DNA of 20,000 bases, from positions 1-20,000 of the forward strand of contig CBCPMX010000074.1 of NCBI GenBank assembly GCA_965120355.1, given 5' to 3'. Numbering within the stretch: the stretch's first letter is position 1; each line of letters starts with the position of its first letter. The translations under genes and the position numbers were made by a program. This document shows positions 1 through 8,436 of the stretch, in pieces. The notes below the pieces were generated by a model, which was not told the origin of the DNA, made no database searches, and worked only from the letters and a program-made list of their open reading frames with translations. The stretch is from CBCPMX01 sp965120355. Its GTDB lineage: Bacteria; Bacillota; Clostridia; Oscillospirales; Oscillospiraceae.

Positions 1-10
1 CGGGCCTGTT

Positions 11-2374
11 TCAGTAGACCACCACTGTGGTACCAACCTTCATATACTGGTCCAGCCACTGGACGTCGCTGTCATACATGCGTACGCAGCCGTGGGAGGC
101 AGGGGTGCCGATGGTGGGGTCCAAAAGCGCGCCGGTACTCTTGACATAGGTGCGGGAGTGGAAGGCATGTCCGCCGTTAAACATCAGGGCAGGCTTGACA
201 TAGTAGCTGCTGAAGTCCCAGATCTCGTCTTTATATTTGTAGCTGAAGACACCGGCAATCGTTTTGCCAGTGCAGACGGAAAAGGTCTTGTACAGAGTCC
301 AGTCTCCCTGAGAGCCGTAGAACACGTTGACCTTCTGCGTTTTCAGACTGACCCAGACCAGCATTTCCGTGGTGCTGGAATAGCCCATGGCATTGACGAA
401 CCCCTCCTTGGTATAGGTAGAGTAGTCGGTGTACTGGACATAGTCCTTGTCGGAGATGGACAATGCGCTCCAGCGCACCCAGCCAGTCCGGCCATCGGGC
501 AGGCACAGGCGGCCTGCAGTGGTACCGTAGTAGTTGTCATAGATCCCTACGGTGCCCTTTGCGACTGTGCCAATGGGATTGGAAAGAGAATAGTCTGAAT
601 AGAGCGTGGTGTCGTAGAGCACGGTTGCTTCCACCTCAATAGTGGTCACGGTGTGCAGCGCCGTATACTCTGCAATGGGGATATAGGCATAGCCTGCCCG
701 GGCCTGCCCGGAGGCTTTGACGATCACGGCCAGAACCATGGTATTGCCCAGTTCGTCCAGTGTCACATCCACGGTGCGGCTGACGGCGGCGCCCTCATAC
801 AGCGCGAAGTCTTCCGTCTCTCCAAGCGACACATAGTCCTGAGACCAGTCGATGGTGCAGGTGCGGGAGGCCGCCCCGTTGGTACCGGTCAGATCCACAT
901 TGGAGAAGGTGAAAGTGACCGTGACAGAGGCGGTGCCGTCGCCATGGTCATCCACGGTGTAGGCCGGTGTGATCACAATGTCCTGAATGCCGGCGTCACA
1001 GGTATCCGTGACAAGCTGGGAGGTGATGGATACTTGCGAACCGGTGGCTTCCCGTACCAGGGTGTGAACCTGGCCGCTGCCGTTCACCGTCACGTCCTCG
1101 CCGGTAATTGTCAGGGTTTCACAGGCGCCGTCCAGCGTCACTTGGGTCTGATAGCCAGACAGGCACAGCGCATCGAAGGCGCTGTTGGCAGAAATGGAGA
1201 CGGGCTTGGAGCCGGCGACCTCAATGGTTCCGTTGGAAAAGCTGTAAATATTGGTGGTAACTGTAGTGTACAGATTGGAAAATCCGCCGACCACAGTGGC
1301 AAAACCTGACAGAATGCCCACGTTGTCCAGCTGCACATTGGCGGTGCGTTCCAGTGTGACGCCGTAGGGGCAGCATAGAGCGAGAGTGCCAATGGCACAG
1401 TCGTTTCCTGTCACCGTCACCGACACGTTCTGTGGGCTGGAGACCACCAGCCTGCCGGAGACATGAACATTCTGGATGGTCAGCGACGATCCGCTGGCAG
1501 TGACCATCAGATCGCCGTCTACTGTGATGTTTTCCAGCCGCTGCACAGGTTCCGTTAGGATCACGGTGCCGCTGTCCGGCAGCGCCGAAAGACTTGTGAT
1601 TCGGACGGCGTTGAGGTTTTTCAGAAGTTGGGCCAGTTCCTGCCGGGTGATGGGGTCTTTAGGCCGCAGCATGCCGCCGCTGCCGGTTAAATAGCCGCTG
1701 CGCACCAGGTATCCCACTGAGGAAATTGCCCAGTAGCCCACCTGATCTGCGTCGGAAAAGGCGGTCAGATCCTCTGCTGTGCCGCCGTATAAGCCAAAGG
1801 CCCGGCAGAGAATTACGCAGGCTTCTTCCCGGGTCAGGGTGTCATTGGGCCGCAGGTCCCCGGTTTCGTCGCCGGACAGAATGCCCATGGACACCGCTTT
1901 CGCCAGTGCTTCGGCGTAGGGGCCTGTGTATGTATCATCTGAGAGGGGCGTGTAGGTGGAAACCTGGAACAACCGCGTGACCATGTCGGCAAATTCTGCC
2001 CGTGTCGCATTGGCTTCGCCCCGCAGATCCCCGGCGTCCAGGATGCCCATGGACACGCAGTAGGCCAAAGCCTCCTCCGCCCAGTTGCCGGATGCGGATT
2101 CAGCGGCGGCCGGCCCGTTGTCCGCGCTTTCGTCAGATGGGGTAGGGGAGCCGTCTTCCGTGTCCGCTGCTTCATCGCCATCTACAGCTTCGGACGGGTC
2201 AGGAATGGTGATTTCTGCTTCCGCGGTTTGTGTATCTGTGGGTTCCGCGCTGGTTTCGAAATCGTTTGTTTCGGGTGATTGGTTCTCTTCGCCATCTGTG
2301 GCATGGGCCGGTACGGCCATGGACAGCGTCAGAATGCAGCACAGCAGCAGTGCCAAAATACGTTTTCCTGCCAT
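11..2374 (-). CDS. SLH-domain cell-surface L,D-transpeptidase (YkuD family)
   Basis: The product is a 787-residue secreted protein, probably a peptidoglycan L,D-transpeptidase forming 3-3 cross-links or attaching proteins to the wall. A signal peptide (KR, then a leucine-rich core ending near AHA) comes first, then an acidic Ser/Thr/Pro-rich linker. Three S-layer homology repeats follow (about residues 98-137, 142-197 and 205-254). Next is a long beta-rich stretch (about 265-440) with many short V/T/S/G strands, a second beta domain, an SH3-like segment (about 578-640), and a C-terminal YkuD domain. The catalytic motif SHGCVRM places the nucleophile at Cys763, with an upstream His in GGHAFHS. 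An ATG six codons upstream (2392) is possible, but the ATG at 2374 has GGAGG at 2381-2385 with a 6-base gap, so I chose it. SLH repeats usually bind pyruvylated wall polymers. The enzyme class is clear; the role of the beta-rich middle is unknown. Confidence 0.93.
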   Translation of the reverse strand: MAGKRILALLLCCILTLSMAVPAHATDGEENQSPETNDFETSAEPTDTQTAEAEITIPDPSEAVDGDEAADTEDGSPTPSDESADNGPAAAESASGNWAEEALAYCVSMGILDAGDLRGEANATRAEFADMVTRLFQVSTYTPLSDDTYTGPYAEALAKAVSMGILSGDETGDLRPNDTLTREEACVILCRAFGLYGGTAEDLTAFSDADQVGYWAISSVGYLVRSGYLTGSGGMLRPKDPITRQELAQLLKNLNAVRITSLSALPDSGTVILTEPVQRLENITVDGDLMVTASGSSLTIQNVHVSGRLVVSSPQNVSVTVTGNDCAIGTLALCCPYGVTLERTANVQLDNVGILSGFATVVGGFSNLYTTVTTNIYSFSNGTIEVAGSKPVSISANSAFDALCLSGYQTQVTLDGACETLTITGEDVTVNGSGQVHTLVREATGSQVSITSQLVTDTCDAGIQDIVITPAYTVDDHGDGTASVTVTFTFSNVDLTGTNGAASRTCTIDWSQDYVSLGETEDFALYEGAAVSRTVDVTLDELGNTMVLAVIVKASGQARAGYAYIPIAEYTALHTVTTIEVEATVLYDTTLYSDYSLSNPIGTVAKGTVGIYDNYYGTTAGRLCLPDGRTGWVRWSALSISDKDYVQYTDYSTYTKEGFVNAMGYSSTTEMLVWVSLKTQKVNVFYGSQGDWTLYKTFSVCTGKTIAGVFSYKYKDEIWDFSSYYVKPALMFNGGHAFHSRTYVKSTGALLDPTIGTPASHGCVRMYDSDVQWLDQYMKVGTTVVVY

Positions 2375-2407
2375 AAAAATCCTCCATCTCAAGATTGTGC
2401 ATACGCC

Positions 2408-2440
2408 AAAACCCAGGCGGGGCTAACCCGCCTGGGTTTT
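2408..2440 (-). terminator. Rho-independent terminator after pheST
   Basis: A perfect 14-bp inverted repeat (2408-2421 with 2427-2440) encloses a 5-base loop. Its ends give a TTTT tail on either strand. It lies 98 bases past the pheT stop and just before the transpeptidase gene on the same strand, so it most likely ends the pheST transcript. The T tail is short, so some read-through into the transpeptidase gene is possible, and I see no convincing separate promoter for that gene. Confidence 0.75.
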
Positions 2441-2537
2441 ATGGAGTTGACGAGGGGCTTTGGGAACTTCTGATGAAACCGGTGCAGAGGTGTGGGTGAA
2501 AGATTCGCCCGGTGCTTCAGAGATTCCCAGACTTTGT

Positions 2538-4922
2538 TCAGCGGATCACCGCGCCCAGCTGAGACTCCAGAGCTTCCAGAACCGCAGACAGGACGCCGTC
2601 AGAATCAGCGTCGGTGAGGGTGCGGTCTTCAGCCCGGAGCTCCAGGGAGAAGGCCACGGACTTTTTCCCGGCGGGGATGTTGGAACCGCGGTAGATGTCG
2701 AACAGCTCCACACGGGTCAGCAGCTTGCCGCCGGCAGTCCGGATGCAGTCGGACAGTTTCGCCACCGGAATGCTCTCGTCGCAGACCAGCGCCAAGTCTC
2801 TTGTGACGGCGGGGAAACGGGGCAGATCCACATACCGGGCCTCCTCGGCCAGCAGCCCCAGCAGAGCCTGGAAGTCCAGCTCTGCGGCGTAAATCTCGCC
2901 GTCCATATCGTAGTTAGCCGCCACCAGCGGATGAATCTGACCGAAGGTACCGGCCTTGACGCCGTCAATCCAAATGTCTGCACAGCGGCCGGGATGATAA
3001 GAGGGGTTGCCGGACTGGGCTTCGTAAACGGCAGGCTTCATATTGAGCGCGGTAAAGATGGCCTCAATTTCACCCTTGAGGGAGAAGAAGGTCTCATTTG
3101 CGCCATAGGTGCCCAGGGTCAGAACCTTAGGTTCGGCGGGAAGAGGCTGACCCTCTACGGGCAGATAGATTTTTGCCAGTTCATATAGTTTGGCGGATTT
3201 ATTGCGGAAACTTTTATTGCGTGCCAGCGTCTCCAGCATGGAGTGGAGGGTAGTGGTGCGCATGACGCTGGTGTCCTCGCCCAGCGGGTTCAGGATGCGG
3301 ACATTCTGACGCAGGGGACTGTCGGAGGGCCAGCGGAGCAGATCCGCGGCGGAGGGGCTGATGAAGGAATAGGTGTAGATCTCGCTGAAGCCCAGGGCAC
3401 GGCAGGTTTCGCCTGCTTTGTTCTCTAGAATCTGGGAGTCAGAGAAGCCGCCTTGGGCGGTCTCACCGCCAAAGACGGTGGAGGGCAGATTGTCATAGCC
3501 ATGGAAGCGGCCTACTTCCTCTGCCAGGTCGGCCATGCACTCCACATCCTGCCGCCAGGAGGGAACCTTGACCGTCATGCCGTCCAGCTCGAAATCCAGC
3601 TTTTTGAGAATAGAGATCATTTCCTCGGTGGAGATATCGGTACCCAGCAGGGCGTTGATTTTCTCCGGCTCCAGAGGCAGCTCCACAGGCTTGGGCACAT
3701 AGTTGATGACATCAATAATGCCGTCCATGACCTCTCCGGCTCCCAGCAGCTCTACCAGTTCGCAGGCGCGCTGTACAGCGGGCAGAGTGTTCATGGGATC
3801 CAGGCCCTTGGCGAATTTGCCGGCGGCATCGGTGGCCATGCCCAGCGCCAGAGCGGTCTGGCGGATGGAGGTGCCGTTGAAGTTGGCGGATTCAAAGACC
3901 ACGTCCACAGTGTCGTCCACAATTTCGCTGTTTTCGCCGCCCATGATGCCAGCCAGACCCACCGGCTTGTGCTCGTCGGCAATGACCAGCATACCGGGCT
4001 TGATGGGACGGTCAATGCCGTCCAGAGTGCGGAGGGTTTCACCCTCTGCGGCGCGGCGGACGATGATCTTGCCGCCGGAGACATAGCGGTAGTCAAAGGC
4101 GTGCATGGGCTGGCCGTATTCCAGCATGACATAGTTGGTGATATCGACAATGTTGTTGATAGGACGGACGCCGGAGGCGTGGAGGCGCTCCCGCAGCCAC
4201 ATGGGGGAGGGGGCAATTTTCACGTTTTTTACCATGCGGGCGGTGTACCGGGGACACAAATCCTCCGCCGGAACCTCTACTTCCAGCCGGTCAAAGATGG
4301 AGCCGGCGGTTTCGGAACCTTTGACCACCGGGTCATGGAGCTTCAGAGGCGCGTCAAAGGTGGCCGCAGCCTCGCGGGCCAGACCGATGACGCTGAAGCA
4401 GTCGGGACGGTTGTTGGTGATTTCAAGTTCGACCACAGTGTCGTCCAGACCGAGGACTGGTACAATGTCATCGCCGGGCTTGCAGTCCTCCTGGAGAACC
4501 AGCAGGCCGTCTTCGACGGCATAGGGGAAATTGTGGGTGGTCAGCCCCAACTCTTGCAGAGAACAGAGCATGCCGTTGGACATCTCGCCCCGCAGTTTGC
4601 CTTTGGTGATGTGGACGCCGCCGGGCAGCCAGGAATTGTGCTTGGCGACCACGACCAGATCGCCCTCTTTTTGATTCTGCGCGCCAGTGACGATCTGAAT
4701 GGGTGCGTCTTCGCCCACGTCCACTTGGCAGACCCACATGTGGTCGGAGTTTTCGTGGCGTTTCATCTCCACGATCCGGCCGACGACCACGTTTTTAATT
4801 TCCGCGCCCAGCTCGGTATAGGTCTCCACCTTGGAGCCAGACATGGTCATGCGGTCGGTGAATTCTTTGTCGGAGACCGTCACATCGACGAACTCCTTGA
4901 GCCATTTACGGGATAAATTCAT
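2538..4922 (-). CDS. pheT: Phenylalanyl-tRNA synthetase beta subunit
   Basis: The 794-residue beta subunit of the cytosolic (alpha-beta)2 phenylalanyl-tRNA synthetase, which charges tRNA-Phe. Domain order is standard: an N-terminal EMAP-II-like tRNA-binding fold (about 40-150, with NSDHMWVCQVDVG and GMLCSLQELGL), a B3/B4 editing region (about 210-370), a B5 domain (about 400-475), a catalytic-like core, and a C-terminal ferredoxin-fold anticodon-binding domain (about 700-794, from FPAVTRDLALV). Length matches bacterial PheT. The ATG follows an AGGAG-rich stretch, and only 19 bases separate it from the pheS stop, so the two genes are cotranscribed. Regulation is expected through the T-box leader upstream of pheS. 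No damage is visible in the reading frame. Confidence 0.98.
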   Translation of the reverse strand: MNLSRKWLKEFVDVTVSDKEFTDRMTMSGSKVETYTELGAEIKNVVVGRIVEMKRHENSDHMWVCQVDVGEDAPIQIVTGAQNQKEGDLVVVAKHNSWLPGGVHITKGKLRGEMSNGMLCSLQELGLTTHNFPYAVEDGLLVLQEDCKPGDDIVPVLGLDDTVVELEITNNRPDCFSVIGLAREAAATFDAPLKLHDPVVKGSETAGSIFDRLEVEVPAEDLCPRYTARMVKNVKIAPSPMWLRERLHASGVRPINNIVDITNYVMLEYGQPMHAFDYRYVSGGKIIVRRAAEGETLRTLDGIDRPIKPGMLVIADEHKPVGLAGIMGGENSEIVDDTVDVVFESANFNGTSIRQTALALGMATDAAGKFAKGLDPMNTLPAVQRACELVELLGAGEVMDGIIDVINYVPKPVELPLEPEKINALLGTDISTEEMISILKKLDFELDGMTVKVPSWRQDVECMADLAEEVGRFHGYDNLPSTVFGGETAQGGFSDSQILENKAGETCRALGFSEIYTYSFISPSAADLLRWPSDSPLRQNVRILNPLGEDTSVMRTTTLHSMLETLARNKSFRNKSAKLYELAKIYLPVEGQPLPAEPKVLTLGTYGANETFFSLKGEIEAIFTALNMKPAVYEAQSGNPSYHPGRCADIWIDGVKAGTFGQIHPLVAANYDMDGEIYAAELDFQALLGLLAEEARYVDLPRFPAVTRDLALVCDESIPVAKLSDCIRTAGGKLLTRVELFDIYRGSNIPAGKKSVAFSLELRAEDRTLTDADSDGVLSAVLEALESQLGAVIR

Positions 4923-4941
4923 AGTGTTCAGTCTCCTCTCC

Positions 4942-5967
4942 TCAGAATTGCTCCAGGAACCGGGTGTCGTTTTCGAAAATCAGCTTCATGTTATTGATAT
5001 TAAAGCGCATCATGCACATCCGCTCCAGACCCACGCCAAAGGCAAAGCCGGAATATTCTTCCGGGTCGATGCCGCAGCCGGCCAGAACCTTGGGATGGAC
5101 CATGCCCGCTCCCAGCAGTTCGATCCAGCCTTCGCCCTTGCAGACGCGGCAGCCTTCGCCGTGGCAGGCAAAGCACTGAATGTCCACTTCGCAGCTGGGC
5201 TCGGTAAAGGGAAAGTGATGGGGACGGAACCGGGTTTTGGTCTCGGGGCCGTACAGCCGTTTGCACAGAGTATCCAGGGTGCCTTTCAAATCGGCCATGG
5301 TGATGCCCTTGTCTACCACCAGTCCCTCGATCTGATGGAACATGGGGGAGTGGGTGGCGTCGGCTTCATCCTTGCGGTAGACGCGGCCGGGGGAAATGAT
5401 GCGAATGGGAGGCTTCTGCTTTTCCATGACGCGAACCTGTACAGGAGAGGTCTGGCAGCGCAGATGGACGGCGCTGTCTTCAGTAATATAGAAGGTGTCC
5501 TGCCAGTCACGGACTGTGTGACCCTCAGGAATATTCAGCCGGTCAAAGTCATAGGTGGACAGCTCCACTTCCGGACCTTCGGCAATCTGAAACCCCATGC
5601 CGATGAAGATGTTTTTGGCTTCGTCCAGGACGATGCTCATGGGGTGCTTGTGGCCCAGGGAGACCGGATCGCCGGGAATTGTGACGTCCACAGTTTCCTC
5701 CAGGAGCCGGGCCTCCAGAGCCTTGGCTTCCAGTTCTGCTTTTTTTGCCTCCAGTGTCTGTTCAATGGCGGCGCGGACGGTGTTGGCCAGCTGGCCCATC
5801 TGGGGCCGCTCCTCGGCGGACAGTTTGCCCATCTGCTTCAACACTGCCGTCAGTTCGCCTTTTTTACCCAGAACCCGGACGCGCACGGCCTCCAGCTCCT
5901 GGACGGAGGCTGCGCTTGCCAGCGCAGCCATGGCTTGCTGCCTGATCTGTTCAAGCTGCTGTTTCAT
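4942..5967 (-). CDS. pheS: Phenylalanyl-tRNA synthetase alpha subunit
   Basis: The 341-residue catalytic alpha subunit, which activates phenylalanine with ATP and transfers it to tRNA-Phe in complex with PheT. An N-terminal coiled-coil segment (about 1-90) precedes the class II synthetase core. Motif 2 is seen in GRVYRKDEADATHSPMFHQ and motif 3 in GFAFGVGLERMCMM near the C terminus. A CxxC-x4-CxxC insertion (CFACHGEGCRVC) precedes GWIELLGAGMVHP, as is usual in Firmicutes PheS. The start is the ATG at 5967, with AGGAG about 8 bases upstream. It is the first gene of the pheST operon and is preceded by the T-box leader. Confidence 0.98.
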   Translation of the reverse strand: MKQQLEQIRQQAMAALASAASVQELEAVRVRVLGKKGELTAVLKQMGKLSAEERPQMGQLANTVRAAIEQTLEAKKAELEAKALEARLLEETVDVTIPGDPVSLGHKHPMSIVLDEAKNIFIGMGFQIAEGPEVELSTYDFDRLNIPEGHTVRDWQDTFYITEDSAVHLRCQTSPVQVRVMEKQKPPIRIISPGRVYRKDEADATHSPMFHQIEGLVVDKGITMADLKGTLDTLCKRLYGPETKTRFRPHHFPFTEPSCEVDIQCFACHGEGCRVCKGEGWIELLGAGMVHPKVLAGCGIDPEEYSGFAFGVGLERMCMMRFNINNMKLIFENDTRFLEQF

Positions 5968-6007
5968 GCTTTGTTCTCCTTTGCTGTCATTTACGAAAAC
6001 TCATAAT

Positions 6008-6267
6008 AAAAAAAGCCTTTCTCCCCACTCTGGGGACGAAAGACCATGCTTCCGCGGTACCACCCGCAATTCGCGTCCAACAACGCGCACTTAGAACGGA
6101 TAACGGCGCTGCCCGGCCAACTCTACCTCCCGCGGGGCGGGACTCAAGCGGCAGCTCACGGGAGAATGCCCGGGATCCCAAGTCACAGGCGCTTCCAGCA
6201 GTACGCCCTCTCTGCAGTGACTTTGGCGGGTTCGGACGGCCCGATCATCGCAACTGTCAATATTGCA
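6008..6267 (-). promoter_or_regulatory. T-box riboswitch leader (probable tRNA-Phe sensor) of pheST
   Basis: On the minus strand the leader carries the exact T-box consensus TGGTACCGCGG (6062-6052), followed by a terminator. The terminator has a CTTTC/GAAAG plus CCCC/GGGG stem (6017-6042) and a seven-T tail (6014-6008). Upstream, AGAGAG and paired GC-rich segments fit Stem I. A UUC codon at 6166-6164, in GGCATTCTCC, is my candidate specifier for phenylalanine; the codon assignment is an inference, strengthened by the pheST genes downstream. T-box leaders let uncharged tRNA stabilise an antiterminator that uses the T-box sequence, so synthetase expression rises when charged tRNA-Phe is scarce. 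The 5' end is estimated from the promoter at 6274-6302. Confidence 0.93.
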
Positions 6268-6273
6268 GGACTC

Positions 6274-6302
6274 ATTCTAACACAATCGGCCAAAACTTGC
6301 AA
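6274..6302 (-). promoter_or_regulatory. Sigma-A-type promoter of the pheST T-box leader
   Basis: Minus strand: -35 TTGCAA (6302-6297), a 17-base spacer, and -10 TAGAAT (6279-6274). Transcription would begin near 6267, just upstream of T-box Stem I. Confidence 0.75.
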
Positions 6303-6310
6303 GAATCAAA

Positions 6311-6339
6311 TTGACGGGAATCGAAAAATATTTTATAAT
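6311..6339 (+). promoter_or_regulatory. Sigma-A-type promoter of the nnr-alr operon
   Basis: Plus strand: -35 TTGACG (6311-6316), a 17-base spacer, and a perfect -10 TATAAT (6334-6339). The predicted start near 6346 gives a leader of about 53 bases before the ATG at 6399. It lies back to back with the pheST promoter, the two -35 boxes only 8 bases apart. Confidence 0.8.
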
Positions 6340-6398
6340 GGCACAATAGGAATCTGTACATGTTCACTGAAGTTGGAACATAGAAAGGATGGGAAGCT

Positions 6399-6917
6399 AT
6401 GAATCAGGATACGTTTGTGGAGGAGCTGATCGCCAAGCGGCCAACGCCCTTGAAAATGCTTATAAAGGTAGGGATTGTGGTGCTGGCTTTTGTGCTGGCT
6501 TCGGCGGTGTTTCTCCTGATACCGTTCATTTTTCCGGTGACGCTGGCAGTGATCTGTGTGGCTGCCTATTTTGCCATTAAGCTGCAAAATGTGGAGTATG
6601 AGTACGCCTTCACCAACGGCGATTTTGATGTGGACAAAATTACCGCCAAGCGCCGCCGCAAGCGCGTACTGGAGACCAATGTGAGTATGATTCAGGTCAT
6701 GGCGCCCTATACAATGGAATATGAGCCGGAGGTGCGGGATTACCAGGTGGTGGCGCAGAAGGACTATTCCGCGTCGAAAAATGCCGCTGGCCGTTGGTTC
6801 ATGATTCTGGAAAATGACCAGGGACAATATGAGTTCGTGGTTTTCCAGCCCTCCGCCAGAATGCGGAAGGCGATGAAGCCATATCTCCGTATGAAAATGA
6901 AAGGTGATGTGGAGTAA
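6399..6917 (+). CDS. Small membrane protein with two hydrophobic segments, function unknown
   Basis: A 172-residue protein that I do not recognise by function; it resembles a small DUF family common in Clostridia (possibly DUF6106), a match made from memory. After a polar start (MNQDTFVEELIAKRP) come two adjacent hydrophobic segments (about residues 22-43 and 46-62), which would form a membrane hairpin. A soluble part follows, with a basic patch (AKRRRKR, near 83-89) and a beta-rich end containing RWFMILENDQGQYEFVVFQPS. The topology and the basic patch suggest a bacterial PH-like or cytoplasmic nucleotide/protein-binding face, but that is a guess. The RBS is AAAGGA (6384-6389). The next gene starts directly after its TAA, so it is translationally linked to the NAD(P)HX repair gene. 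It is the first gene of the operon. Confidence 0.85.
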   Translation: MNQDTFVEELIAKRPTPLKMLIKVGIVVLAFVLASAVFLLIPFIFPVTLAVICVAAYFAIKLQNVEYEYAFTNGDFDVDKITAKRRRKRVLETNVSMIQVMAPYTMEYEPEVRDYQVVAQKDYSASKNAAGRWFMILENDQGQYEFVVFQPSARMRKAMKPYLRMKMKGDVE

Positions 6918-8426
6918 ATGCGCATCGCGAAGGCAGCGGCCATGAAGGCCATGGATGGATATGCCATCGAAACCATGGGAGTCAGTTCCGTCTGGCTCAT
7001 GGAGAATGCGGCTCGGGCTGTTACGGAGCAGGCGCTGGCGCTGTTGGGCGGAGCAGGGAATGCTGTGGTATTCTGCGGCAGCGGCAATAACGGCGGCGAC
7101 GGTGTCGCCGCCGCCCGCTTTCTGCTGGAGGCGGGGTGTTGCGTTCGCTGCTTCCTCACCGGCCGGCGGGAAAAGCTCACCGCTGATACGGCGGAGATGG
7201 AGCGGAGGCTCCAGAAGGCTGGCGGCGCGCTGGAGCCGTTCACACAGGAAGCGGCCCGGGCGGCCTTGGCGGACTGTGGTGTGATTGTGGACGCCCTCTT
7301 TGGCACCGGACTCAATGCGGAGCTTCGGGGCAATGGCCTGGAGGCGGTCCGGCTGATGAATGCCAGCAGTGCGCCGGTGGTGTCCTGCGACATTGCTTCC
7401 GGAATTGCAACGGATACGGGACAGGTTCTGGGAGACGCAGTCCGGGCGGATGTGACTGTGACTTTTTCCATGGCAAAGCCGGGGCAGCTGTTGCCGCCCG
7501 GTATGTTGTATACCGGCAGACTGGTGGTTGCGGACATCGGCATCCCACAGCAGGCCCAGGACTCCCAACCGACGGTTGGGGAATATGTGACAGAGCCCTT
7601 TGTCCGGGCACGCCTGCCCAAGCGGCTCCGTGACGCGCATAAAGGAGATTTTGGAAAACTCCTGCTGCTGTGCGGCAGCACCGGGTTCACCGGCGCGGCG
7701 GTCATGGCGGCCAAGGCGGCGCTTCGTACCGGCGCGGGACTGGTATCGTTGGGGGTGCCGGAGGATGTGTATTCCATTGTGGCAACGCGGGCGGCAGAGG
7801 AAGTTATGGTGTTTCCGCTGCCCTGCGATGCAGCCGGCAGATTGTCTGATGGAGCATGGCCGGAGATTCAGCCGAGGCTGGCAAAGAGCGACGCCTGTCT
7901 GATCGGCCCCGGTTTGGGCAGATCAGAAGCATTGGACAGGCTGGTTGCCTTGGTAATTGCACAATCGAAAATTCCGCTGGTGGTGGATGCCGACGGCATA
8001 AACGCCTTGTCCGGGCATATAGATGTAGTGCGCGGGGCGGCCTGCCCAGTGGTTCTGACGCCCCATGACGGAGAATTCGCCCGTCTCGGGGGCAATCTGG
8101 AGGAAGACCGGTTTACTGCCACAGCGCTGCTTTCCAGGCAGACTGGTGCGGTGGTGGTGCGCAAGGGCTACCGGACGGTGACAGCCTGTGGTGACACACT
8201 GTACGTCAATTCCTCCGGCAACCCCGGCATGGCCACCGGCGGCAGCGGCGACGTACTGTCCGGCGTTTTGCTGGCGCTGCTGGGCCAGGGGCTGCCGCCG
8301 GAAGAAGCGGCGGCCTGCGGCGTTTGGCTTCACGGAGCTGCTGGAGATCTGTGTGCGGCGAAAATCGGGGAGTATGGAATGCTGCCCACGGATCTGATTG
8401 AAGCCCTTCCGCGACTTCTGCCCTAG
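6918..8426 (+). CDS. nnr: Bifunctional NAD(P)HX epimerase / ADP-dependent NAD(P)HX dehydratase
   Basis: A 502-residue fusion of the YjeF N-terminal epimerase domain (about 1-210) and the C-terminal ribokinase-like dehydratase (about 225-502). It repairs damaged hydrated NADH and NADPH in the cytoplasm: the first half interconverts R and S epimers, the second dehydrates S-NAD(P)HX using ADP. The epimerase shows GSGNNGGDG (54-62) and DALFGTGL. The dehydratase shows HKGDFGKLLLL, IGPGLGRS, VVDADGINAL, LTPHDGEFARL and the signature GNPGMATGGSGDVLSG. The length is normal for the fused form. The ATG abuts the previous TAA with no gap, and the TAG stop is embedded in the RBS of the next gene, so the operon is very compact. 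Confidence 0.96.
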   Translation: MRIAKAAAMKAMDGYAIETMGVSSVWLMENAARAVTEQALALLGGAGNAVVFCGSGNNGGDGVAAARFLLEAGCCVRCFLTGRREKLTADTAEMERRLQKAGGALEPFTQEAARAALADCGVIVDALFGTGLNAELRGNGLEAVRLMNASSAPVVSCDIASGIATDTGQVLGDAVRADVTVTFSMAKPGQLLPPGMLYTGRLVVADIGIPQQAQDSQPTVGEYVTEPFVRARLPKRLRDAHKGDFGKLLLLCGSTGFTGAAVMAAKAALRTGAGLVSLGVPEDVYSIVATRAAEEVMVFPLPCDAAGRLSDGAWPEIQPRLAKSDACLIGPGLGRSEALDRLVALVIAQSKIPLVVDADGINALSGHIDVVRGAACPVVLTPHDGEFARLGGNLEEDRFTATALLSRQTGAVVVRKGYRTVTACGDTLYVNSSGNPGMATGGSGDVLSGVLLALLGQGLPPEEAAACGVWLHGAAGDLCAAKIGEYGMLPTDLIEALPRLLP

Positions 8427-8436
8427 GAGGGATACT

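Noticed and set aside
3453..4916. Long plus-strand open frame (487 codons) antisense to pheT
   Set aside because: pheT on the other strand has full family signatures. The antisense frame is Gly/His/Val/Asp-rich low-information protein typical of a GC-rich shadow frame.
4831..6006. Plus-strand open frame (391 codons) antisense to pheS
   Set aside because: Shadow of pheS; no domain-like motif, and it runs across the pheS-pheT junction on the opposite strand.
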